12,866 bases of DNA. It comes from JBJSXF01 sp046086225 (GTDB taxonomy: Bacteria > Actinomycetota > Acidimicrobiia > IMCC26256 > PALSA-610). The stretch is taken from contig JBJSXF010000134.1 in assembly GCA_046086225.1 (NCBI GenBank), positions 1 to 12,866 on the forward strand. The letters run 5' to 3'. A model generated the notes under the pieces. The model was not told where the DNA came from, made no database searches, and saw only the letters and a program-made list of their open reading frames with translations. Below, piece after piece: positions 1 through 6,170 of the stretch. The first letter of the stretch is position 1; each line of letters begins with the position of its first letter. Made by a program: the position numbers and the translations under genes.

Positions 1-125
1 CCTTGATCTACGGCCTCATCGCCGACGCCGCACTCGCCCGCCACGAACCGCTCGAGTCGCAACGGCGGAGCTACCTCGCCGCGCGCATCTTTCGTCGGTC
101 TCGGCGCCCGGCCATTCGGAACTGA
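1..125 (+). CDS. C-terminal fragment of an unidentified protein (5' end outside window)
   Basis: The frame with codons starting at base 3 is open from the window edge to a TGA at 123-125 and encodes about 40 residues. Its third codon positions are mostly G or C, as in the neighbouring real genes, which is the main reason to call it coding. The visible tail is basic at its end, with arginine-rich stretches such as SQRRSYLAARIFRRSRRP. No domain or catalytic motif can be recognised in so short a piece, so no function is assigned. It runs convergently toward dprA, with only 13 bases between the two stop codons. I see no clear terminator there. The missing upstream sequence would settle its identity. 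Confidence 0.55.
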   Translation, partial: LIYGLIADAALARHEPLESQRRSYLAARIFRRSRRPAIRN

Positions 126-138
126 CGCACCCCGCGAT

Positions 139-1032
139 TCACCGGCTCGTAGCCGGCCACCACATGCCGCGCCGACGTTCGGCGCGCCCGGTGCGTTCGA
201 GGGCACGGAGAGCCGGTCCGAGCCGCTCCGGGGGGAGCGCACTGCGGTGCTCGAGCTCCTCGGTGGTTGCGCCGTCGCCGCCGAACGCGTGAAACACCGA
301 GAGTTGATCGGGGTCGGCGGGCGGTGGGCGGTCGCAGCCCCAACCCGCTTCGCCCGCCCGACCCTGCTGCAGTGCGACGAGGAGATCGGTCGGGTCGAGC
401 AGCATGACGGCCCCGTCGGCGAGGAGCCGGTTCGTGCCATTGCCGACGGGGTTGCGCCGCGATGCGGGTAGGGCGAGCACGTCGCGTCCGTACTGGGCTG
501 CATACCGGGCGGTGTGGAGCGCGCCGCCGCGGGTGGCGGCCTCGACCACCACGACGACATCGGCGATCGCCGCGATGATCCGATTGCGGATCGGGAAGCG
601 CCAGGCGGTGGGCGGCGTACCGTCGGGGTGCTCGCCCACGATGAGGCCGGCGTCGCGCACCCGGGCGAAGAGACGCTCGTGCCGGCGGGGGTAGACGACG
701 TCGAGTCCGGTCGCGACGACGCCGACGGTGAGTCCGCCGGCATCGAGGGCGCCCTCGTGAGCGGCGGCGTCGATCCCGATGGCGAGCCCGCTCACGAGGG
801 TGATCCCGGACCGGGCACAGAAGCGCCCGAGCTCCCGGGCGTCGGCGAGGCCCATCGGCGTTGCGCTCCGGGTGCCGACGACGGCGACTCGGGACGCGGC
901 GAACGCGTCGGGTCGGGCTCCGCGGCCGTAGAGAACGGTCGGCATCGAGCCGGGATGGGTCGCTTCGAGGAACGGCGCGTCGCGGATCGGATGCGCGGTG
1001 TCGGAGAGCCGCCACTCGTGGTGCGGGTTCAC
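139..1032 (-). CDS. dprA: DNA processing protein DprA (Smf), N-terminally short
   Basis: DprA binds incoming single-stranded DNA and loads RecA during natural transformation; it is widely conserved even in bacteria not known to be competent. The 297-residue protein shows the DprA Rossmann-like core: AVVGTRSATPMG near residue 50, SGLAIGIDAAAHEGAL near 81-96, TGLDVVYPRRH near 108-118, FPIRNRIIA near 146-154, VVEAATRGGALHTAR near 162-176 and NGTNRLLADGA near 198-208. A probable winged-helix C-terminus (about 250-297) follows. The GTG start overlaps the comM stop as GTGA, with AGAGGA six bases upstream, so translation is probably coupled to comM. The frame stays open further upstream, but that part is a shadow of comM. 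The core begins about 50 residues in, so the SAM/HhH-like N-terminal domain found in many DprA proteins is absent. Confidence 0.93.
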   Translation of the reverse strand: MNPHHEWRLSDTAHPIRDAPFLEATHPGSMPTVLYGRGARPDAFAASRVAVVGTRSATPMGLADARELGRFCARSGITLVSGLAIGIDAAAHEGALDAGGLTVGVVATGLDVVYPRRHERLFARVRDAGLIVGEHPDGTPPTAWRFPIRNRIIAAIADVVVVVEAATRGGALHTARYAAQYGRDVLALPASRRNPVGNGTNRLLADGAVMLLDPTDLLVALQQGRAGEAGWGCDRPPPADPDQLSVFHAFGGDGATTEELEHRSALPPERLGPALRALERTGRAERRRGMWWPATSR

Positions 1033-2534
1033 CAGACGTCCTCTCGGAGCCAGCAGGCGCGTTCGACGTCGGCGGGCTCGACGTCGTTGCGGTCGTCGAG
1101 GTCGGCCAGCGTGCGGGCGACGCGCCGTACCCGGGCTGCTCCCCGCCCGGTGAGTCCGCGGTCCTCGATGATCTCCCGCCAGGCCGCCTCGGCCGTCGGG
1201 GGGAGCGGCGCGCCGATTCGGAGCGCACCGGCCGGAACGTGAGCGTTCCGTCGCCAGGGCGTGCCCCCGAGACGCGAGCGCTGGCGGGCGACGGCCGACG
1301 CGACCCGGGCCGCGACGTCGGCGGAGGATTCGCCCGGCGCGTCGCCGGCCCGGGCGATGTGGAGCCGGAGGTCGAAACGGTCGAGGAGGGGCGCCGAGAG
1401 CCGCCGGGCGTAGCGGGCCCGTTGCACATCGCCGCACCGGCAGTCGTCGGGTGGGCGGCCGCACGGGCACGGGTTCGCGCAGGCGACGAGGATGAAGTCG
1501 GCCGGGAAGGTGGTCGCGCCACCCGCCCGGCTCACCCGCACAACCCGCTCCTCGAGCGGCTGCCGCAGCGCCTCGAGGGCCGGACCCGGGAACTCGGGCA
1601 TCTCGTCGAGGAAGAGGGCGCCCCGGTGGGCGAGGCTGATCTCCCCGGGTCGGGGTCGGGCGGCGCCCCCGCCGACGAGCGCGACGGCGGAGGCGCCGTG
1701 GTGAGGAGCCCGGAACGGTGGTGCCGTGACGAGACGGCCGCCGCGTGCGGTTGCCGCCGCCGAATGGATCTTGGCGACCTCGAGCGCCTCGTCCCGGTCG
1801 AGGGGCGCCATGATCGTGGGCAGCCGGCGGGCGAGCATCGTCTTGCCGACCCCGGGCGGACCGACGAACAAGGCGTGGTGGGCGCCGGCTGCGGCGGCGG
1901 CGAGGGCCAGTCGGGCCGGCGCGAGGCCGCGCACGTCGTCGAGGTCGAGCGGCTCGCCTGCTGTTCCGTCGAATGCGTCGCCGGGGTCGGGCGGTGCCGG
2001 TGCGGGCGGATCGGGCCACGGGGCTGTTCCCGTGAGGCAGGCGTGCAGCTCGCCGAGGCTGCGGGCGACCCGAACGGATGCGCCCGGGACGAGGGCGGCC
2101 TCGGCGGCGTTGGCCTCGGGGACGATGACCGCGGTCGCTCCCGACCCGACGAGGGCGTGGACGAGCGCGAGCGTGCCGGGAACCGGCCGCACCCGACCGT
2201 CGAGCCCGAGCTCGCCCAGTACGCCGAGCGTGCCGAGCCCGTCGGGAGGGAGCGCTCCCGAGGCTCCGACGAGGCCGAGCGCGACGGCGAGCTCGAGCCC
2301 CGATCCGGTCTTGCGCACCGTGGCGGGAGCCAGGTTCACGGTGACCCGCCGCATCGGATACTCGAGTCCGGAGGAGAGCAGGGCGGCCCGCACCCGCTCG
2401 CGGGATTCCCGACCGGCAGCATCGGGAAGGCCGACCACCGTGTAGCCGGGCAGGCCGTTCGCGACGTGCACCTCGACCGTGACGATCCGGCCGTCGACCC
2501 CGTCGAGCACTGCGCTCTTCACCGCTGCGAGCAC
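1029..2534 (-). CDS. comM: YifB/ComM-family AAA+ ATPase (Mg-chelatase-like)
   Basis: ComM is a hexameric helicase that promotes branch migration when transformed DNA is integrated; this gene belongs to that family (also called YifB). The 501 residues begin with the family's S5-like/Lon-like N-terminal domain (ANGLPGYTVVGLPDAA near 25-40, RRVTVNLAPA near 62-71). The AAA+ module follows, with Walker A GPPGVGKT at 225-232, RAPHHGASA near 275-283 and Walker B GALFLDE at 305-311. A cysteine cluster ACANPCPCG, then CRC, at 351-367 may bind zinc. The arginine-rich ARRLSAPLLDRFDL segment and the Mg_chelatase C-terminal helices come last. Start: GTG at 2534 with AGGAGG seven bases upstream on the minus strand. 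It overlaps dprA by four bases. Length and motif order are normal for the family. Confidence 0.95.
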   Translation of the reverse strand: MLAAVKSAVLDGVDGRIVTVEVHVANGLPGYTVVGLPDAAGRESRERVRAALLSSGLEYPMRRVTVNLAPATVRKTGSGLELAVALGLVGASGALPPDGLGTLGVLGELGLDGRVRPVPGTLALVHALVGSGATAVIVPEANAAEAALVPGASVRVARSLGELHACLTGTAPWPDPPAPAPPDPGDAFDGTAGEPLDLDDVRGLAPARLALAAAAAGAHHALFVGPPGVGKTMLARRLPTIMAPLDRDEALEVAKIHSAAATARGGRLVTAPPFRAPHHGASAVALVGGGAARPRPGEISLAHRGALFLDEMPEFPGPALEALRQPLEERVVRVSRAGGATTFPADFILVACANPCPCGRPPDDCRCGDVQRARYARRLSAPLLDRFDLRLHIARAGDAPGESSADVAARVASAVARQRSRLGGTPWRRNAHVPAGALRIGAPLPPTAEAAWREIIEDRGLTGRGAARVRRVARTLADLDDRNDVEPADVERACWLREDVW

Positions 2535-2552
2535 CGCCGCACCTCCTCGTAG

Positions 2553-2570
2553 CCGGGGGTCGAGCCCCGG
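2553..2570 (-). other. Small inverted repeat in comM 5' leader
   Basis: CCGGGG at 2553-2558 and CCCCGG at 2565-2570 form a perfect 6-bp GC stem with a six-base loop. It lies just upstream of the comM ribosome-binding site (2542-2547) and inside the putative comM leader. It could modulate translation initiation, but short GC palindromes are common at this base composition. Confidence 0.25.
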
Positions 2571-2621
2571 ACGTGCCGGTTGAGGGCGGGCCGGGACCGC
2601 GGCCGCAACGGATCGGTGCGG

Positions 2622-2627
2622 AACCTA
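2622..2627 (-). promoter_or_regulatory. Candidate -10 box for comM-dprA
   Basis: Read on the minus strand this is TAGGTT, matching the actinobacterial TAnnnT -10 pattern. Transcription would start near 2615 and give a leader of about 80 bases before the comM GTG. No convincing -35 element is visible. It lies in the 154-base divergent gap between comM and xerC. Confidence 0.4.
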
Positions 2628-2674
2628 GGGGTCGGGTGCGACGGTGACGGCCCGGGGTTCCTCCCGTGCGGGGC

Positions 2675-2680
2675 TACCGT
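2675..2680 (+). promoter_or_regulatory. Candidate -10 box for leaderless xerC transcript
   Basis: TACCGT fits TAnnnT and ends eight bases before the xerC ATG at 2689. That spacing would put the transcription start at or next to the start codon. There is no Shine-Dalgarno sequence directly upstream of the ATG, which agrees with leaderless initiation. No -35 box is evident. Confidence 0.4.
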
Positions 2681-2688
2681 TTCGGGCG

Positions 2689-3585
2689 ATGGCCCACGAC
2701 GTCGACGGTTTCGAGGCGTCGCTCACTGCGGCGAGCGAGCACACGCGGCGGGCCTACGCGCACGATGCGCGCGAGTTCACGGTCTGGTGCGAACGGGGCG
2801 GATGCCCCGACCCGGGCGCCATCGACCATCGGGTCGTGCGGCGCTACCTCGCCTCGCTCCAGACCCGCGGCTTCGCCCGGTCGACGGTCTCCCGGAAGGC
2901 GGCGTCCGTCCGCTCCTACCTCCGCTATCTCCGCCGCCGGGGGGTGCTGGAGCGGGAGGTCGCGGCCTCGGTGCGGGCGCCGCGGGGTCCGCAGCGGCTG
3001 CCCCGGATGCCCCGGGCGACCGAAGCCGTCGCCCTGCTCGACGGCGCCGCGGCCGGGGCCGAGGCGGGCGAGCCCCGGGCGCTCCGTGACCGGGCGATCC
3101 TCGAGATCCTCTACGGGGCCGGGCTGCGGGTGAGCGAGTGCTGCGGCCTCGATGTCGGTGATGCCGATCCCGCCCGGGCCATGGTGACCGTGCTCGGCAA
3201 GGGGGCCAAGGTCCGGCGGGTCCCGCTCGGTGAGCCCGCATGCGCCGCCATCGTCGACTACGTCGCCCACGGTCGCCCGCGGCTCGTGGCGGGCGAGCCG
3301 GGGTCGGGTGAGGGTGTACCCCTCTTCGTCAATGCCCGGGGGCGGCGCATGTCGCCCCGGGACGTGCGCCGGGTGCTCGACCGGCATCCGCTGACCGACG
3401 GGCGCCGCTTGCATCCGCATTCGCTGCGGCACGCGTACGCCACCCATCTCCTCGAGGGCGGGGCCGATCTCCGGGCGGTCCAGGAGCTGCTCGGTCATGC
3501 CGACGTCGGCACCACGCAGGTGTACACGCACGTCACGCGCGAGCGTCTGCGGTCGGTTTACGAGCAGACCCATCCGAGGGCGTGA
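2689..3585 (+). CDS. xerC: Tyrosine recombinase XerC
   Basis: This site-specific recombinase resolves chromosome dimers at dif together with a XerD partner not seen in this window. The 298-residue protein has an N-terminal SAM-like core-binding domain (about 5-95, including TRRAYAHDAREF and STVSRKAASVRSYLRYL) and a C-terminal catalytic domain. The full catalytic set is visible: Arg147 in YGAGLRVSE, Lys171 in LGKGAKVR, His244 and Arg247 in HSLRH, His270 in LGHADVGTTQ and the nucleophile Tyr279 in YTHV. I chose ATG 2689; an in-frame GTG at 2644 would add 15 residues that look unlike the family N-terminus. Its stop lies 17 bases before the preferred whiG start, so the two are probably cotranscribed. 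XerC and XerD are hard to tell apart by eye; the location favours XerC. Confidence 0.92.
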   Translation: MAHDVDGFEASLTAASEHTRRAYAHDAREFTVWCERGGCPDPGAIDHRVVRRYLASLQTRGFARSTVSRKAASVRSYLRYLRRRGVLEREVAASVRAPRGPQRLPRMPRATEAVALLDGAAAGAEAGEPRALRDRAILEILYGAGLRVSECCGLDVGDADPARAMVTVLGKGAKVRRVPLGEPACAAIVDYVAHGRPRLVAGEPGSGEGVPLFVNARGRRMSPRDVRRVLDRHPLTDGRRLHPHSLRHAYATHLLEGGADLRAVQELLGHADVGTTQVYTHVTRERLRSVYEQTHPRA

Positions 3586-3602
3586 GGGAGCAGGGGAGCG
3601 AC

Positions 3603-4370
3603 GTGGAGCAGGACACGGCGGTGATCGCCGAGCTCTGGCGCGGGTTCAAGGACGGCACGGTCCCGGACGCCCGTGAGCGTCTCATCCTCAACTACTCGCC
3701 GCTCGTGAAGTTCGTGGCCGGCCGCGTCGCCTCCGGCCTCCCCCAGAACGTCGACCAGTCCGACCTCGTGAGCTACGGCATCTTCGGGCTCATCGATGCG
3801 ATCGAGAAGTTCGAACCCGACCGCGGCTTCAAGTTCGAGACCTACGCGATCTCCCGGATCAAGGGCGCGATCATCGACGAGCTGCGTTCGATGGACTGGG
3901 TGCCGCGCTCGGTGCGGGCGAAAGCCCGAGCGATCGAGCAGGCCTACTCGAAGCTCGAGAACGAGCTGAAGCGCAGCCCCGAGGACGCGGAGGTTGCGGC
4001 CGAGCTCGGCGTTTCGGAACCCGAGCTGGCGTCCACGCTCGGGCAGATCAGCATGGTCGGCGTGGTCGCGCTCGACGACCTGCTGTCGGCGGGGGCGGAG
4101 CGTTCCTCGGGGACGACGGTGGCCGACACGATCGCGGGCGACGACGATCCGGTCGCGACGTTCGAGTCGCAGGAGATGCGCGAGATGCTCGCCGATGCGA
4201 TCGCACAGCTCCCCGAACGTGAGCGTCTCATCCTGACGCTCTACTACTACGAGGGCCTCACGCTCGCGGAGATCGGTCGCACGATCGGGGTGACCGAGAG
4301 CCGGGTGTGCCAGATCCACACGAAGTCGATCATCCAGTTGCGGTCCCGGCTCACCGAAGCCGGCGCCTGA
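3603..4370 (+). CDS. whiG: FliA/WhiG-family RNA polymerase sigma factor
   Basis: This is an alternative sigma-70-family (sigma-28 type) factor that directs RNA polymerase to a dedicated promoter set. In Streptomyces WhiG controls sporulation genes; in motile bacteria relatives control flagellar genes. The 255 residues show region 2 (SPLVKFVAGRVASGLP, DLVSYGIFGLIDAIEKF and FKFETYAISRIKGAIIDELR, about 32-95), region 3 (VPRSVRAKARAIEQAY to about 145) and region 4 with its helix-turn-helix (LPERERLILTLYYYEGLTL, then IGVTESRVCQIHTKSI, about 203-245). The match to Streptomyces WhiG as I recall it is close across the whole length. GTG 3603 follows GGGGAG. An alternative GTG at 3582 would overlap the xerC stop and add seven residues. 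The target regulon cannot be inferred here. Confidence 0.9.
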   Translation: MEQDTAVIAELWRGFKDGTVPDARERLILNYSPLVKFVAGRVASGLPQNVDQSDLVSYGIFGLIDAIEKFEPDRGFKFETYAISRIKGAIIDELRSMDWVPRSVRAKARAIEQAYSKLENELKRSPEDAEVAAELGVSEPELASTLGQISMVGVVALDDLLSAGAERSSGTTVADTIAGDDDPVATFESQEMREMLADAIAQLPERERLILTLYYYEGLTLAEIGRTIGVTESRVCQIHTKSIIQLRSRLTEAGA

Positions 4371-4397
4371 CCTCGCGGTCCGCGCTTCCCCCGCCCG

Positions 4398-4414
4398 GCG
4401 CGTCGGTGACGCGC
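4398..4414 (+). terminator. Stem-loop downstream of whiG
   Basis: GCGCGTC and GACGCGC form a perfect 7-bp stem around a GGT loop, 28 bases after the whiG stop. It is followed by TCGTTC rather than a real U-tract, so it may be a weak terminator, an mRNA-end stabiliser or chance. The M23 frame starts 22 bases later with no obvious promoter of its own, which argues against complete termination. Confidence 0.35.
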
Positions 4415-4436
4415 TCGTTCGAGACGGGGTGGTGTC

Positions 4437-5186
4437 GTGCGACGGTTGCAGTTGTCTCCAGGGCCACGACGGAAGGCCGTTCCGGTGTTCGACCGGATGG
4501 CCGGGCGGGTGATCGTGCTCGTGTCGACCGTCGTGCTGCTCGCCCCGGCTGTGGTGCGACCGGTCGCCGCCTCGATCGCGGTCCGAGGGGCATCCGCCAC
4601 CGGCGCGGTGGTGCGGGGCTACGAGCCCCCGACGTCCCGGTTCGGCCGGGGTCATCTCGGGGTCGACCTCGCCGCCCGGCCCGGGTCCGTGGTCCGTGCG
4701 CTGCGGTCCGGCATCGTCACCTTCGCCGGTCGGGTCGGGACCACGCGTCACGTCGTCGTCCGCCTCGGCGACGGTCGGTTGGTCACCTACGGCTACCTCG
4801 CGACGGTGCTGGTCCGCGTCGGGGTCAGGGTCTCCACGGGCACTGCGATCGGGCGGGCCGGGGGTCGCGGTCCGAATCACGCCGGGAACTCCTGGCACCT
4901 CGGGCTGCGGACCGCAACGGGGTACCGCGATCCTGCGGAGCTCCTCCGACCGCCCCGGGCGACCGTCGGTCTGGCCCCGCTCGCGATCGCCCGATCGGCT
5001 GCCGGGGGCGCCGAGGCCCCGGCCGGAGGCAGGGAAGCGACCGCTACACTCCCCTCCGGTGCCCGGGCCGATCCCGGATTCCGCATCCACACCCACACTC
5101 ACGCCCGTGAACCCGAGGTGGTGCCGACGGTCCCGACCGATCGGCGCTCGCGCGGGCGGAAGTCGAGAACCGAGGGAGGCGCGGCC
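4437..5186 (+). CDS. Secreted or anchored M23 (LytM-like) peptidase-domain protein, reading frame open into rpsB
   Basis: M23 proteins are zinc endopeptidases of cell-wall peptides, or regulatory relatives that have lost activity. Residues 22-45 from GTG 4437 form a hydrophobic segment after a basic N-terminus, so the protein is probably a secretion signal or anchor followed by an M23 domain at about 58-172. Zinc-ligand positions appear kept: His73 and Asp77 in HLGVDLAA, and His154 in WHLGLR. The usual first His of the HxH motif is Ser, and the YAH-type catalytic His is Tyr (YGYL, about 118-121), so it is probably degenerate. No stop codon occurs before the rpsB start; the frame continues in phase to 6170. 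Residues beyond about 175 resemble non-coding leader sequence. GTG 4485, eight bases after GGAAGG, is an alternative start. An M23 gene next to rpsB is a known actinobacterial arrangement. Confidence 0.72.
5045..5050 (+). promoter_or_regulatory. Candidate -10 box for the rpsB operon
   Basis: TACACT fits the TAnnnT pattern and would start transcription near 5057. That would give rpsB a leader of about 130 bases, as is common for ribosomal protein operons. It lies inside the C-terminal tail of the M23 reading frame. No clear -35 hexamer is visible 16-18 bases upstream. Confidence 0.45.
5121..5147 (+). promoter_or_regulatory. Hairpin in the rpsB leader
   Basis: CCGACGGT (5124-5131) pairs with ACCGATCGG (5136-5144) through eight base pairs with one bulged A at 5140 and a four-base CCCG loop. 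The stem can extend outward through G5123-C5145, a T-G wobble and G5121-C5147. It sits 39 bases before the rpsB start codon. S2 autoregulation through its mRNA leader is known in other bacteria, so a regulatory role is possible, but I do not recognise a described motif here. Confidence 0.35.
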
Positions 5187-6170
5187 GTGGCCGTCGTGAC
5201 CATGAAGCAGTTGCTGGAGGCCGGAGTCCATTTCGGTCATCAGACCCGGCGCTGGAACCCGAAGATGCGTCGTTTCATCTTCGGCGAGCGCAACGGGATC
5301 TACATCGTCGATCTCCACCAGACCCTGGAGCGCATCGACACCGCCTACCGTTTCGTCCGCGACAACGTCGCCGACGGCGGCACCGTGCTCTTCGTGGGCA
5401 CCAAGAAGCAGGCCCAGGAGCCGATCGAGCAGAGTGCCCGCTCGTGCGGCATGCCGTACGTCAACTTCCGTTGGCTCGGGGGCATGCTCACCAACTTCCA
5501 GACGGTGCACGCCCGCGTGGCCAAGCTGCGCGAACTCCAGCGCCAGGTCGACTCGGGTGAGGTCGAGCAGATGCCGAAGAAAGAAGGGCTGAAGGTTCGC
5601 CGCGACCTCGCGAAGCTCGAGCGCAACCTCGGGGGCATCAAGAACCTCGAGAAGGCGCCGACCGTCATCTTCGTGATCGACACGAAGAAGGAGCACATCG
5701 CAGTCACCGAGGCCAACCGGCTCCGCATTCCCGTCGTCGCCGTGGTCGACACCAACTGCGATCCCGACGTCATCGACTATGTGATCCCGGGTAACGACGA
5801 CGCGATCCGCTCCGCCAACCTCATGGGTCGCGTGATCGCCGAGGCGGTCAACGAGGGTCGCGAGATCGCCCGCCGCCGGGGCGCTCGGCCCGGCACACGA
5901 GCCGAGGACGTGGCCGCGGAGCCGGCGAAGCCCCAGCGCACACCGGAGGAAGAAGCCGAGCACCAGCGGCGCCAGGCCGAGGCCCGGGCTGCGGCGGCGG
6001 CCGCTCAGCAGGAGCGCGAGGCCCGACTGGCCGAGCAGAAGGCCGAGCAGAAGCGGGCGGCGGCCGAAGCGGCAGCCGACGCGTCAGCGGCTCCGGCGGA
6101 GGGCAGCGAAGCCGCGGAGGGTACCGAAGCCGCGGAGGGCAGCGAAGCCGCGGAGGGCACCGATGCCTGA
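5187..6170 (+). CDS. rpsB: 30S ribosomal protein S2 with extended C-terminus
   Basis: S2 is an essential late-binding protein of the small ribosomal subunit. The sequence starts MAVVTMKQLL, typical of actinobacterial S2. It carries the S2 signatures HFGHQTRRWNPKM (15-27), GTKKQAQ (71-77), FRWLGGMLTNF (94-104) and APTVIFVIDTKKEHIAVTEA (157-176). The conserved body ends near residue 235. A charged, Ala/Glu/Gln-rich tail of about 90 residues follows, likely helical or coiled-coil around 253-300, and it ends in four copies of a six-residue Ala-Glu-Gly motif. The total is 327 residues, long for S2. GTG 5187 has GGAGG seven bases upstream (5175-5179). The gene is in phase with the M23 frame upstream, and its last eight bases overlap tsf. 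The leader holds a candidate promoter and hairpin. Confidence 0.96.
   Translation: MAVVTMKQLLEAGVHFGHQTRRWNPKMRRFIFGERNGIYIVDLHQTLERIDTAYRFVRDNVADGGTVLFVGTKKQAQEPIEQSARSCGMPYVNFRWLGGMLTNFQTVHARVAKLRELQRQVDSGEVEQMPKKEGLKVRRDLAKLERNLGGIKNLEKAPTVIFVIDTKKEHIAVTEANRLRIPVVAVVDTNCDPDVIDYVIPGNDDAIRSANLMGRVIAEAVNEGREIARRRGARPGTRAEDVAAEPAKPQRTPEEEAEHQRRQAEARAAAAAAQQEREARLAEQKAEQKRAAAEAAADASAAPAEGSEAAEGTEAAEGSEAAEGTDA
6096..6167 (+). repeat. Four 18-bp tandem repeats at the rpsB 3' end
   Basis: Four back-to-back 18-bp units (6096, 6114, 6132 and 6150) share the core GCGGAGGGnAnCGAnGCC and encode AEGSEA, AEGTEA, AEGSEA and AEGTDA. Units one and three are identical. Each unit contains the SD-like GGAGGG. 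In the last unit that GGAGGG sits five bases before the tsf ATG, and the unit also contains the ATG itself. The rpsB TGA follows the array directly. Confidence 0.9.

Noticed and set aside
1033..2019. An upstream extension of the dprA frame of over 300 codons
   Set aside because: It overlaps comM in another frame and is Arg/Pro-rich; the GTGA overlap start at 1032 fits better.
861..2552. A 563-codon plus-strand open frame opposite comM and dprA
   Set aside because: It is the antisense shadow of two genes with complete motif sets.
5196..5204. Alternative rpsB starts at GTG 5196 or ATG 5202
   Set aside because: GTG 5187 has the best SD spacing and gives the typical MAVVTMKQLL start.
3558..5963. 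An 801-codon open frame on the minus strand across whiG, M23 and rpsB
   Set aside because: It lies antisense to well-recognised genes, has no family motif, and long antisense frames are expected at about 70% GC.
6096..6167. The tandem repeats as a CRISPR array
   Set aside because: The units are contiguous without spacers and are translated as the S2 tail.
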